Source: JBCBSK01 sp965250105 (lineage in GTDB: Bacteria > Pseudomonadota > Alphaproteobacteria > Rhizobiales > Tepidamorphaceae). Taken from it: a stretch of 64,000 bases of DNA. Made by a program: the position numbers and the translations under genes. Below are positions 29,124 through 37,286 of the stretch, piece by piece. Where the stretch lies: assembly GCA_965250105.1 (NCBI GenBank), contig OZ252290.1, forward strand, positions 310,001 through 374,000, given 5' to 3'. Below the pieces are notes generated by a model. The model was not told where the DNA came from. It saw only the letters and a program-made list of their open reading frames with translations, and ran no database searches. Within the stretch, counting starts at the first letter, position 1, and every line of letters starts with the position of its first letter.

Positions 29124-30116
29124 ATGACCCGCTTGAAACGCCTGCTTGCCACGGCAGCCCTTCTAACATTTCTCGCGCCTGCCGCCGCCGCCGCCGCCCA
29201 GCCCAACGCCTCGATCTGGCTGCCGGAGGGGTTCGCCTATCCAAACGGCATCGCCTTCACCGAACTGGGCGGTCTCGTCGTCGGCTCGGTCGTCTCGGGC
29301 GACATCGCCGCGATCGATCTCGGGACGGCGCCCGCGGTCCGGTTCGACGCGGACGCGGAGCGCTTCGCCGGCACGGCACTCCGCTATGATCCGGACCATG
29401 GCCGGTTCTGGGTCGCGTCACCGGACTTCCTCGGCGAGGAGGTCGACGGCGAGATCCGCCGCCGTCCGCACCGGCTGGTGGTGATGGACGCCGCGAGTGG
29501 GCAGATCGAGGCATCCGTCGAGATGCCTGATGGCGGTTTTCCCAACGATATCGCGCTTGACGGCCAGGGCGGCGCCTTCGTGACGGACACGACCATGGGC
29601 CGGGTGCTGCATATCGCCGAACCGGGGGGCGCGCCCCGCGTCATCGCCGAAGGACTCGAGAGCCGGGACGGCCCGCTCGGCCCCGCCGGTATCGCCCGTG
29701 ACGATGACGGCAGCCTGGTCATCGGCATGTATAGCGACGGGCGCCTCTATCGCGTGCGGCCCGCTTCGGCCGGCGGCATGGCCGAGGTCGAAGAGATCGC
29801 GCTCGGCCAGCCGATCGCCAATCCGGACGGAATGGCCTTCGGCCCGGATGGCCGTCTGCTTGTCATCGACGGGGCGGTCGCCACAGGCGATGGCAGGCTC
29901 GTCGCCGTCGATCTCGACGCCGCGGCACCGCATCCGGTCGAAGTGCTGATCTCAAGCCTCGATCTGCCGGTCAATCTGTCGGTTCGCGACGATCTCGTCG
30001 CCATCACGGAAAGCCGCATTCGCCACAGAATGGTCGAGGACCCGACGCTTCTGGCACCGCAACGGTTCCGGATCGTCCTGTTCCAACTCGAAGACAATGG
30101 GGAGACGGAAGAATGA
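29124..30116 (+). CDS. secreted SMP-30/gluconolactonase-like beta-propeller
   Basis: A 330-residue protein with a Sec signal peptide (positively charged start, hydrophobic Ala/Leu core, cleavage near residue 27). The body is a beta-propeller of the SMP-30/gluconolactonase/LRE class, with repeated NGIAF, PNDIALDGQGGAFVTD and NPDGMAFGPDGRLLV blades. Such proteins hydrolyse lactones or bind metal-dependent substrates in the periplasm. AAACGGAGATGATGG precedes the start. Its stop overlaps the start of the SGNH esterase gene (ATGA), so the two periplasmic hydrolase candidates are made together. The natural substrate is not evident. Confidence 0.72.
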   Translation: MTRLKRLLATAALLTFLAPAAAAAAQPNASIWLPEGFAYPNGIAFTELGGLVVGSVVSGDIAAIDLGTAPAVRFDADAERFAGTALRYDPDHGRFWVASPDFLGEEVDGEIRRRPHRLVVMDAASGQIEASVEMPDGGFPNDIALDGQGGAFVTDTTMGRVLHIAEPGGAPRVIAEGLESRDGPLGPAGIARDDDGSLVIGMYSDGRLYRVRPASAGGMAEVEEIALGQPIANPDGMAFGPDGRLLVIDGAVATGDGRLVAVDLDAAAPHPVEVLISSLDLPVNLSVRDDLVAITESRIRHRMVEDPTLLAPQRFRIVLFQLEDNGETEE

Positions 30117-30865
30117 TGCGTGGGACCTATCTCGGACTGGCATTTCTGAGCGCGCTCTGCCTGACGCTTGCCTCGCACGCGCCCGCCGCCACGGCGGACG
30201 ACCGCCGGGTGCTCGTCTTCGGCGATTCGAACAGCTGGGGCTGGATACCGGTCGCCGAAGGCCGGCCGACAACCCGGTTCGATGATGCCGAGCGCTGGCC
30301 GGGCGTGCTGGAGGCCGAACTCGACGCGACGACCGTCGTCGTCAATGCCCTGTCCGGTCGGACGGTCGATCTCGCCCATGACGGCACGGTAGGCACGCTG
30401 GACGGCGCGGCCTTCGACGGTGCGGCCGCCCTGCCGGCCGCGATCGCCCGAGAACTGCCGCTCGATCTCGTCGTCGTCATGCTCGGCACCAATGATGCGC
30501 GCAGCGATCTGGATCGAGACCCAGCCGACGTCTCAGCCGGCATTTGCCGCATCGCCGACATCGTCCGTGCGTCCACGGGCGGTGTGTTCACGACCTATCC
30601 GGCACCCGGTCTGCTCGTCATCGTGCCGCCGCTGATCGGCGACACGTCTGGGACGCCGATCCGTGGCGTGACGGTCGACGGACCAGCAAGGTCGGAAGCC
30701 GTTGGGGATGCGATCGCCGCCGCCGCGACCGCTTGTGATTATGCCTTCTTCGATGCCCGCGAGATCGTCGAGATCGACACCGTCGACGGGATTCACTTCT
30801 CGTCGGATGACCACCAGGAGCTTGGACAAGCCCTGGCGCCGGTCGTCACGCAGATGCTGGAATGA
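30113..30865 (+). CDS. secreted SGNH/GDSL esterase
   Basis: A 250-residue SGNH hydrolase with a Sec signal peptide (cleavage near residue 28). Block I GDSN gives nucleophile Ser39, block III MLGTND supplies the oxyanion asparagine, and block V DGIHFSSDDH supplies Asp225 and His228. This arrangement resembles arylesterase / multifunctional acyl esterases of the family. It is translationally coupled to the SMP-30-like gene and is the last gene of the unit. It probably hydrolyses an ester or lactone in the periplasm; the substrate is unknown. Confidence 0.83.
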   Translation: MMRGTYLGLAFLSALCLTLASHAPAATADDRRVLVFGDSNSWGWIPVAEGRPTTRFDDAERWPGVLEAELDATTVVVNALSGRTVDLAHDGTVGTLDGAAFDGAAALPAAIARELPLDLVVVMLGTNDARSDLDRDPADVSAGICRIADIVRASTGGVFTTYPAPGLLVIVPPLIGDTSGTPIRGVTVDGPARSEAVGDAIAAAATACDYAFFDAREIVEIDTVDGIHFSSDDHQELGQALAPVVTQMLE

Positions 30866-30902
30866 TGGCGTCTACTGCCAAGGGGTCGAGCTGCATGCGC
30901 CT

Positions 30903-30948
30903 GCCTGGCCAGGCGATGACGCGGTGGATCGCTTTGTCGATCCACCGC
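30903..30948. terminator. palindrome and long hairpin between convergent genes
   Basis: GCCTGGCCAGGC is a 12-base perfect palindrome at 30903-30914. It is followed at 30921-30948 by an 11-base-pair perfect stem (GCGGTGGATCG / CGATCCACCGC, loop CTTTGT). The pair lies between the SGNH gene and the convergent AraC gene. There is no clear T-run, so a bidirectional stop or a mobile-repeat relic are both possible. Confidence 0.45.
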
Positions 30949-31035
30949 TTCAACCCGTGGATCTCGAACTCATAGATCTCGTGTTGTGAACGACAAGATG
31001 TTCCGCGGTGTTCAGACCGGCGGGAAATGTGGAAT

Positions 31036-31878
31036 CTAGGATGATCCACGCGGGCCATCGAAATAGGCGCTTGGCGGCAGGCCCGTCGCGCGCTTGAACA
31101 TCGAGGTGAAGCTGCTGGTCGAGACATAGCCGAGATCCACCCCGACTTGGGTGACGCTCTCGCCGGCCGCCAGCCGCTCGATCGCCCGGACGAGCTTCAA
31201 TTGCTGCCGCCAGGCGCCGAAGCTCATGCGTGTTTCCTTGAGGAAAAGCCGGGTGAAATTGCGCTCGCTCATGCCCGCCACCGCCGCCCAATGGGTCAAT
31301 GGCCGCATGTCGCCCGGTGCCGCCCGCAGCTCGGCCGTGACCCGCTTCAGCCGCTTGTCGCGGGCATCCGGCAGGCTGAGCGCGGCATAGCGCAGGACCT
31401 TGATCCGATCGAGCAGCACCCGCATCAGTCGCGCCTCGGCGCCGTCCGGCGGATAGGTCCAGTCGATCGCGGAGGCCGCCTCGATCAGTTCCCGCGCCAG
31501 CCCGTCGATCTGGACGACGGAACAATCCCTGGGCAGGTCGGCGCACAATTCCGGGGCCACGAAGATGCCGCGAAACGCTACTTCCCGGGGATAGCTCGCG
31601 CTGTGCTCGAGTTCCGGCGGCACCCAGACGGCGCGGTTGGGCGGCACGACGAACAGGCAGTCGGCCGTTTCGACCGTCACGCAGCCGCGCGCGGCATAGA
31701 TCAGCTGGCCGCGCCGGTGCCGGTGCATGGGAATGCTGCGCGGCCCCTCGGCGTTCCACGCGGCGCCGACGATCAGGGCCTTCGCCGCATCTGCGGGATG
31801 ATGGTTCAGATCCAACATGGCCGGATCGCGAAACTCTTTGTCCAGTATGCTGAAGTCAGCCAGGAACACGCTCACCAT
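31036..31878 (-). CDS. AraC-family regulator with N-terminal cupin-like domain
   Basis: A 280-residue AraC-type regulator. The N-terminal sensing domain has the cupin-like MHRHRRGQLIYAARGCVTVET. The C-terminal DNA-binding domain has two helix-turn-helix units (AAVAGMSERNFTRLFLKETRMSFGAW; QVGVDLGYVSTSSFTSMFKRATGLPPS). It is divergent from the isoquinoline-oxidoreductase-type genes with only 59 bases to the small-subunit ATG, so it probably regulates them. A later in-frame start (MLDLNHH) is possible because the first 20 residues look non-conserved. Confidence 0.85.
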   Translation of the reverse strand: MVSVFLADFSILDKEFRDPAMLDLNHHPADAAKALIVGAAWNAEGPRSIPMHRHRRGQLIYAARGCVTVETADCLFVVPPNRAVWVPPELEHSASYPREVAFRGIFVAPELCADLPRDCSVVQIDGLARELIEAASAIDWTYPPDGAEARLMRVLLDRIKVLRYAALSLPDARDKRLKRVTAELRAAPGDMRPLTHWAAVAGMSERNFTRLFLKETRMSFGAWRQQLKLVRAIERLAAGESVTQVGVDLGYVSTSSFTSMFKRATGLPPSAYFDGPRGSS

Positions 31879-31937
31879 CTAGGAGCTTGAACGGGTCCGG
31901 CAAGGGATCGGGCCGGAACGAACAGCCGGAGGCCCTG

Positions 31938-32390
31938 ATGGTTCGGATGACGGTGAATGGCGAAACGGTCGAGGCGGAGGTCGATGACGATGCCCGTCTG
32001 TTGTGGTTCCTGCGCGACGATCTCGGTCTGATGGGCACCAAGTTCGGCTGCGGCGTGGCGGCTTGTGGCGCCTGCACGGTGCATGTCAACGGCATCGCGT
32101 CATATGCCTGCCAAACGCCGGTGGCCGCGCTCGACGGAGCGGAGGTCGTGACGATCGAAGGCCTCGATCCGGACGGACAGCACCCGCTTCAGAAGGCTTG
32201 GATCGCCGAACAGGTGCCGCAGTGCGGCTATTGCCAGTCGGGCCAGATCATGCGCGCGGCAGCGCTCTTGTCTGACATTCCCGAGCCGAGCCGGGACGAC
32301 ATCCGCAACTATATGAGCGCCAATCTGTGCCGCTGCGGCACCTATCCGCGCATCACCCGCGCCATCGAGCGCGTGGCACGGGAGGCGTGA
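31938..32390 (+). CDS. [2Fe-2S] small subunit of a molybdenum hydroxylase (IorA-like)
   Basis: A 150-residue electron-transfer subunit with two [2Fe-2S] sites: the plant-ferredoxin-type CGVAACGACTVHVN with a later C, and the all-alpha type CGYCQSGQI...CRCGTYPR. Length and gene order match the alpha subunit of isoquinoline 1-oxidoreductase-type enzymes. The start at 31938 is chosen because CCGGAGG lies 7 bases before it; an in-frame ATG at 31887 adds a non-conserved stretch. It passes electrons from the molybdopterin subunit encoded next to a respiratory acceptor. Likely regulated by the divergent AraC protein. Confidence 0.85.
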   Translation: MVRMTVNGETVEAEVDDDARLLWFLRDDLGLMGTKFGCGVAACGACTVHVNGIASYACQTPVAALDGAEVVTIEGLDPDGQHPLQKAWIAEQVPQCGYCQSGQIMRAAALLSDIPEPSRDDIRNYMSANLCRCGTYPRITRAIERVAREA

Positions 32391-32392
32391 CA

Positions 32393-32444
32393 ATGGCCGA
32401 AATCAGTAAGACGACGCCCCCTCGCCCCGACCCGCCGGGGCTTC
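32393..32444 (+). pseudogene. frameshifted 5' end of the molybdopterin subunit gene
   Basis: An ATG at 32393 lies two bases after the small-subunit stop with GGGAGG just upstream, exactly where the large subunit should start. Its frame, however, is +1 shifted from the long frame that begins at 32445. Removing one C from the run of five at 32417-32421 joins them and restores a Tat signal (TRRGFMVGAGALFFALGA). No ATG, GTG or TTG exists upstream of 32445 in the long frame. This is either a sequencing error in the C-run, a real disabling mutation or a slippage-prone switch. Confidence 0.6.
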
Positions 32445-34601
32445 ATGGTCGGCGCCGGCGCGTTGTTCTTCGCGCTCGGCGCGCAAGGGATCGCCGGCGT
32501 CAGCCGCGCCAGCGAGACCGTCGCCGGCGCCGAGCCGAACATCTGGGTCCGGATCGGCGGCGACGGCGCGATCACCATCGTCTATCCGATGACGGAAATG
32601 GGCCAGGGCAGTTCCACCGCCCTGCCGCTGATCCTGGCCGAGGAACTCGATGCCGACTGGGCCGACGTCACGGTCGAGCAACTGGATGAGGACGACCGCG
32701 CCTATGGCAATCCGCTGTTCGGCGGCATTCTCTATACCGCCGGCAGCACGGCCGTTCGCGGCTATTTCGACCCGCTGCGCCTGGCTGGCGCGCAGGCCCG
32801 CCGGATGCTGATCGAGATGACGGCCAGGCACTGGTCGGTGCCGGTCGAAACGCTGTCGACCGAGCCGAGCCGGGTCGTGCACCCGGCGTCCGGGCGCGGC
32901 ATCAGCTATGGCGAAATCGTCACGATCTGGGACGGCAGCGTCGCGGTGCCCGAGATCGCGACGTCGGATCTGAAGCCGCGCGCGGCCTATCGCTATCTCG
33001 GCCAGCACGTGCCGCGTTTCGACGTGCCGGCCAAGAGCCGGGGCGCCGCGACCTATGCCATCGATATGCAGGTGCCGGACATGCTTTATGCCTCCGTCCT
33101 GCGCGCTCCGGTCGAGGGCGAAACGCCCCGGAGCATCGATGACGGCGCGGCGCGGGCCGTGGCCGGCGTCGTCGATATCGTGCAATTGCCCGACGGGATC
33201 GCGGTCGTCGCCGACAGGCTGGAACGCGCCCAGCGCGCGCGCGACCTGTTGGACGTCGCCTGGACCGACACCTCACCGGCGCGCGCCTTCGACAGCGCGG
33301 CGGATCTCGACAGCTATGCCGAGGCCGTCGCCGACATGGCGCACGAGACCGCCATATGGGACGCGAAAGGCGACGCGGCCAACGCCATCGCGGCGGCGGA
33401 CCTGACCGTCGAGCGGACCTATCGGTCGGACTATGCCTATCACGCCCAGATCGAACCGATGGCGGTCACCGCCGCCGTCGATCCCGACGGCAAGGGCGCG
33501 GAGGTGTGGGCCGCGACGCAGTCGCAGACGCTGACCACGCTAACCATTGCCCAGGTGCTCGACACGACGCCCGACCGGGTGCGGCTCAACATGCTGACCA
33601 TGGGTGGCAGCTTCGGCCGGCGCACCGCGCTGATGCAGGACTATGTGCGTGACGCGCTTCTGACGTCGCGTGCCACCGGACGGCCGGTCAAGGTCGTCTG
33701 GAGCCGCGAGGACGACGTGAAATTCGGCGTTTTCCGGCCGGCGGCCGCGCAGAAACTGAGCGCTGGTCTGACCTCGGACGGCGCCGTCAGCGGCTGGCGG
33801 CACCGGGTCGCGACACCCTCGGTGATTGCCTTCTTCAACCCGTTCCGCTGGGAGCAGGTGCGCCCGCACGACATCATCTCGGTCAAGGGGTCGGAAAATC
33901 CGTTCTACACGGTGCCCGATTTCCTCGCCGAACACGTGATGACCGAACGGCGCGCCCGCCTAAGTCCCTGGCGCGGCATCGGCTCGGCCTATACGACCTT
34001 CGCCGCCGAAGCCTTCCTCGACGAACTCGCCGAAGAGGCCGGCAGCGATCCGGTCGCGATCCGCATGGCCCTGATGCGGGACAATCCGCGCGGCCAGCGC
34101 GTCCTGGCGCGGGCGGTCGAGATGTCGGACTGGTCGCGCCCGCGCACCGACACCGCGCTCGGCCTCGCCTTCGGCCACTACGGTGGCAGCCAGGGCGTCG
34201 CCGTGGTCGAAATCGGCGTGAGTCCCGAGCGCGGCATGATCTCGGTCCTGAACGTCTGGGGCGCCTTCGACGGCGGGTTGATCATCTCGCCCGACAATGC
34301 CCGCGCCCAGCTCGAAGGCGGCATCGTGTTCGGCATCAGCAGCGCGCTGCGCGAACGGATCTCGATCGTCGGCGGCGAGGTGCAGCAGAGCAATTTCTAC
34401 GACTACGAGATCCTGCGCGCCCATGACGTGCCGGAGATCACGATCGACGTGCTCGAGGTCGATGCGCCGCCGACCGGGCTCGGTGAATTGTCGACGCCGA
34501 TGATGGCACCCGCGATCGCCAACGCGTTCCATGCGCTGCGCGGGCGCCGGCTGCGCCATATGCCGTTCACGCCCGATCGCGTGACGGCGGCCCTTGCGTG
34601 A
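32445..34601 (+). CDS. molybdopterin-binding large subunit, xanthine dehydrogenase family (IorB-like)
   Basis: About 718 residues in frame, the usual size for the aldehyde-oxidase/isoquinoline-oxidoreductase large subunit. It has EMGQGSSTALPLILAEELDADW, the cofactor-binding segments GGSFGRRTALMQDYV and SPWRGIGSAYTTF, and a C-terminal GLGELSTPMMAPAIANA segment carrying the catalytic glutamate region. It hydroxylates an N-heterocycle or oxidises an aldehyde with water as oxygen donor. As written, the coding frame lacks its Tat arginine pair because of an apparent one-base frameshift just upstream. With the native N-terminus the complex would be exported folded to the periplasm. Substrate unknown. 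Confidence 0.83.
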   Translation: MVGAGALFFALGAQGIAGVSRASETVAGAEPNIWVRIGGDGAITIVYPMTEMGQGSSTALPLILAEELDADWADVTVEQLDEDDRAYGNPLFGGILYTAGSTAVRGYFDPLRLAGAQARRMLIEMTARHWSVPVETLSTEPSRVVHPASGRGISYGEIVTIWDGSVAVPEIATSDLKPRAAYRYLGQHVPRFDVPAKSRGAATYAIDMQVPDMLYASVLRAPVEGETPRSIDDGAARAVAGVVDIVQLPDGIAVVADRLERAQRARDLLDVAWTDTSPARAFDSAADLDSYAEAVADMAHETAIWDAKGDAANAIAAADLTVERTYRSDYAYHAQIEPMAVTAAVDPDGKGAEVWAATQSQTLTTLTIAQVLDTTPDRVRLNMLTMGGSFGRRTALMQDYVRDALLTSRATGRPVKVVWSREDDVKFGVFRPAAAQKLSAGLTSDGAVSGWRHRVATPSVIAFFNPFRWEQVRPHDIISVKGSENPFYTVPDFLAEHVMTERRARLSPWRGIGSAYTTFAAEAFLDELAEEAGSDPVAIRMALMRDNPRGQRVLARAVEMSDWSRPRTDTALGLAFGHYGGSQGVAVVEIGVSPERGMISVLNVWGAFDGGLIISPDNARAQLEGGIVFGISSALRERISIVGGEVQQSNFYDYEILRAHDVPEITIDVLEVDAPPTGLGELSTPMMAPAIANAFHALRGRRLRHMPFTPDRVTAALA

Positions 34602-34661
34602 CGGAACTGTCATGCTCGCGCCGTGCGGCCGGCACAGGAGAGGGGCATTGGAGATGGCGTC

Positions 34662-35243
34662 ATGACCGTCGTATCGCGCGCAGCCGCGCTCCTGATCCTG
34701 TCGGCGCTCTTCGTCGCGCTGGCGGGCGGCAAGCCGTCGATGGCCCAGACCGCGCAAGCGACGGCGCGCTATCTCAAGCTCGCCGACCATCTTGACCGGC
34801 CCGCGGACGGCTATTGTCTCGACGTTCCGGGAGCCGGCGGGCGGTTTCGCCTCGACAAGCCGCTGACCGTGCACAATTGCAAGCCCGGCCGCGCGCCGGA
34901 TGGCGTGGTCGTTCATCGCGACGACGGCACGCTATGGTTTCCGGCCTTCGATCTGTGCGTCACCGCGATGGGCACCAATCGGGGCGCCCTGCCCGGCTCG
35001 GCCCTCATGCCGAAACCCTGCGACGAGACCGTTGCCTTCGCCGACGGCCCGTCGCTCAAGCGGTTCGCCTTCCTGCCCGACGGCAGGCTGTCGCTCGCTG
35101 GCTCCGATCTTTGCCTCGTCGCCGGCGCGCGCTCCTCGGCGACCTTCAGCGCATCGCATCGCTGGCGGACGCTCTATCTCGACATCTGCGCGACCGCACC
35201 CACCGCGCGCTCGCAATGGGTCCTGATCGAGCCGCTCCCCTGA
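34662..35243 (+). CDS. secreted protein of unknown function, possibly beta-trefoil-like
   Basis: A 193-residue protein starting at the ATG preceded by GGAGATGGCGTC. A Sec signal peptide covers about residues 1-33 (hydrophobic AALLILSALFVALAGG, cleavage near AQA). The mature part contains six cysteines in repeating contexts (GYCLDVP, HNCKPG, DLCVTAMG, MPKPCDE, DLCLVAG, LDICATA) spaced like a three-lobed fold, and ends with SQWVL, reminiscent of ricin-type trefoils. I do not recognise a family with certainty. It follows the molybdoenzyme genes by 60 bases and may be cotranscribed, suggesting a periplasmic accessory or binding role. Confidence 0.6.
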   Translation: MTVVSRAAALLILSALFVALAGGKPSMAQTAQATARYLKLADHLDRPADGYCLDVPGAGGRFRLDKPLTVHNCKPGRAPDGVVVHRDDGTLWFPAFDLCVTAMGTNRGALPGSALMPKPCDETVAFADGPSLKRFAFLPDGRLSLAGSDLCLVAGARSSATFSASHRWRTLYLDICATAPTARSQWVLIEPLP

Positions 35244-35316
35244 ACCGGATCGCGGCGCCAGCCCGGCGGCCGTTTCCCGGGTGCCGGGACGCCTCGATAG
35301 ACCTTCAAGCTTCTAT

Positions 35317-35327
35317 TTGTCCGACAT
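35317..35327. promoter_or_regulatory. GntR/FadR-type site TTGTCCGACAT
   Basis: It fits the TNGT-N3-ACNA pattern typical of FadR-subfamily GntR operators except for the last base. A second, perfect copy lies at 35478. Both precede the acyl-CoA operon, which encodes a FadR-type GntR protein. Confidence 0.5.
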
Positions 35328-35477
35328 TTTTCTACCTCCCGACGATATGAACAGCGGGGCGATTGGCGCAATGGTGTCTCAACGCCTTGCGCCAAGCCAC
35401 CGAAATCAGAAGTTAAAAAGGAGGCAACCGGCACTCCACCCGACATTTTCCGGTTGATCTTCCGGCCACAACCAATA

Positions 35478-35488
35478 TTGTCCGACAA
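35478..35488. promoter_or_regulatory. GntR/FadR-type operator TTGTCCGACAA abutting a start codon
   Basis: A perfect dyad around a central C, matching TNGT-N3-ACNA exactly, and sharing ten bases with the site at 35317. It ends one base before the first ATG of the acyl-CoA operon, where occupancy would block transcription or translation initiation. The GntR protein at 41386 is the natural candidate to bind. Confidence 0.6.
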
Positions 35489-36502
35489 ATGGACACTCAG
35501 AAGATGCACCGCTTCCAGATCGACGGGTTCGGGGCGCCGCTCGCCCTCCATCACCACGACCGCCCCGAACCGGGGCCGGGAGAGGTCGTCGTCAAGATGA
35601 CCGCCGCCGCGCTGAACTATCGCGACCTTCTCGTGAAGGCGGGAACCTACAATCCGAAGTTCCGGCTGCCGCTCGTGCCGGTCTCGGACGGCGCAGGCGA
35701 GGTCGTGTCGGTTGGCCCGGGCGCCTCCGCGCTCGCCTTGGGCGACCGGGTCACGCTCACCTATATGGAGAACTGGCCGAGCGGCCCGCTGACCGACGCG
35801 GCACGGTCGGCGACGCTCGGCGGGCCCGTCGACGGCGTGTTGACTGAGTATCGCGCGGTGCGCGCGGAAAACCTGGTCCGGACGCCTGCCCATCTCAGCG
35901 ATCTCGAAGCGGCCTGTTTTCCCTGCGCCGGCGTAACGGCCTGGGCGGCGCTCGCCGTGCATTGCCGCGTCAAGCCGGGTGACTGGGTACTGGTGCAAGG
36001 CACCGGCGGCGTCTCGCTCTTCGCGCTTCAGTTCGCCAAGGCGTTCGGCGCCCGCGTCGCGATCACCTCGTCGAGCGACGACAAGCTTGAACGCGCCCGC
36101 GCCCTCGGCGCCGACCACACCGTCAACTACCGGGACGAACCGGAATGGGGCAAGGCGGTCCGCAAGGCGACCGGCGGCGTCGATCACGTCATCGAGGTCG
36201 GCGGCGCGGGCACCCTGGAACAATCCCTGGCCGCCGTCAGGACCGCCGGCACGATCGCCTTGATCGGTGTCCTCTCGGGCGTGCGCCAGCCGGTGGCGGT
36301 GACCTCGATCCTGATGCGCGGCATCCGCGTCCAGGGCATCGCGGTGGGCAGCCGCGCCGACATGCTCGACATGTTCCGGGCAGTCGAGGCGCATCGCATC
36401 GCGCCGGTGATCGGCGACCGTTTCGATTTCGACCAGGCCCCGGCCGCGCTCGACCGCCTCGCCACGGCGCAGCATGTCGGCAAGATCGTGATCGGGTTCT
36501 GA
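35489..36502 (+). CDS. zinc-independent MDR oxidoreductase (quinone-oxidoreductase-like)
   Basis: A 337-residue medium-chain dehydrogenase/reductase. It has the GroES-like N-terminal domain (LNYRDLLVKAGTY, PVSDGAGEVVSVG), the Rossmann segment VLVQGTGGVSLFALQFAKAFGA and the ADHTVNYRD motif. The zinc-binding cysteines and histidines of classical alcohol dehydrogenases are missing, as in quinone oxidoreductase and zinc-less enoyl reductases. The ATG at 35489 has no ribosome-binding site because the operator occupies that position; an ATG at 35504 is possible. First gene of a seven-gene acyl-CoA operon, so it may act on an enoyl or alcohol intermediate. Confidence 0.82.
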   Translation: MDTQKMHRFQIDGFGAPLALHHHDRPEPGPGEVVVKMTAAALNYRDLLVKAGTYNPKFRLPLVPVSDGAGEVVSVGPGASALALGDRVTLTYMENWPSGPLTDAARSATLGGPVDGVLTEYRAVRAENLVRTPAHLSDLEAACFPCAGVTAWAALAVHCRVKPGDWVLVQGTGGVSLFALQFAKAFGARVAITSSSDDKLERARALGADHTVNYRDEPEWGKAVRKATGGVDHVIEVGGAGTLEQSLAAVRTAGTIALIGVLSGVRQPVAVTSILMRGIRVQGIAVGSRADMLDMFRAVEAHRIAPVIGDRFDFDQAPAALDRLATAQHVGKIVIGF

Positions 36503-36506
36503 GGCG

Positions 36507-37286
36507 ATGGGCAGGGTGGACCTCTCGGCCGATATCGCCCTCGTCACCGGCGCTTCCAGCGGGCTCGGCCGGCGCTTCGCGCAAACGCTCGCGCGGCATG
36601 GCGCGACGGTGGTCTGCGCCGCCCGGCGCGCCGACCGGCTGGCGGCCCTCGTCGACGAGATCGGCGATGGCGGCGGGCGTGCCGTCGCCATCGGTTTCGA
36701 CGCCGAAGCCCCCGAGGCGCCGGAAACGCTGGTCGCGGCGGCATCGGAAGCCGCCGGCCCGCCGACCCTTCTTATCAATAATGCGGGCATCAACCTGCCC
36801 GGCCGGGCGCATGAAGTGAGCGTCGAGGCCTTCGACCGAACCGTCGCCGTCAATGTGCGGGCGCCCTGGCGGCTGAGCCAGCTGGTCGCCGAACGCTGGA
36901 TCGCGGACCAAGCGCGAGAAGACGGCTCCCGGGCCGGCCGCATCGTCAATGTGGCGTCGATTCTCGGCACTCGCGTGCAGCCTGGCGTGTCCATCTATGC
37001 GATGTCGAAAGCGGCGGTCATCCACATGACGGCCGCCCATGCCCGCGAGTGGGCGCGCTTCGGCATTCGGGTTAACGCCCTGTGCCCGGGCTATTTCCGC
37101 ACCGAGATCAACGACGCCTTCTGGGACACCGATGCCGGCCGGGCCGAACTGTCGCGGCTGCCGCGCCGGCGGGTTGGCGACCCGGCCCAGCTCGACAAGG
37201 CACTGCTCTTCCTCGTCGATCCGGACAATGATTTCACCAATGGAGAAGCGCTGGTCGTCGACGATGCCCAGCGCTGGGCGGTATGA
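36507..37286 (+). CDS. short-chain dehydrogenase/reductase
   Basis: A 259-residue classical SDR with GASSGLG near residue 16, NNAG, the catalytic serine in NVASILG, and Tyr/Lys in SIYAMSKAA. The C-terminus ends with a typical VDDAQRWAV. In this operon it most likely oxidises a 3-hydroxyacyl-CoA or reduces a ketoacyl intermediate during degradation of a carboxylic acid. It begins four bases after the MDR gene and overlaps the kinase-like gene (ATGA), so the genes are coupled. Confidence 0.84.
   Translation: MGRVDLSADIALVTGASSGLGRRFAQTLARHGATVVCAARRADRLAALVDEIGDGGGRAVAIGFDAEAPEAPETLVAAASEAAGPPTLLINNAGINLPGRAHEVSVEAFDRTVAVNVRAPWRLSQLVAERWIADQAREDGSRAGRIVNVASILGTRVQPGVSIYAMSKAAVIHMTAAHAREWARFGIRVNALCPGYFRTEINDAFWDTDAGRAELSRLPRRRVGDPAQLDKALLFLVDPDNDFTNGEALVVDDAQRWAV

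Noticed and set aside
35347..35457. 36-codon frame in the spacer before the acyl-CoA operon
   Set aside because: No ribosome-binding site and no recognisable leader-peptide features; likely chance.
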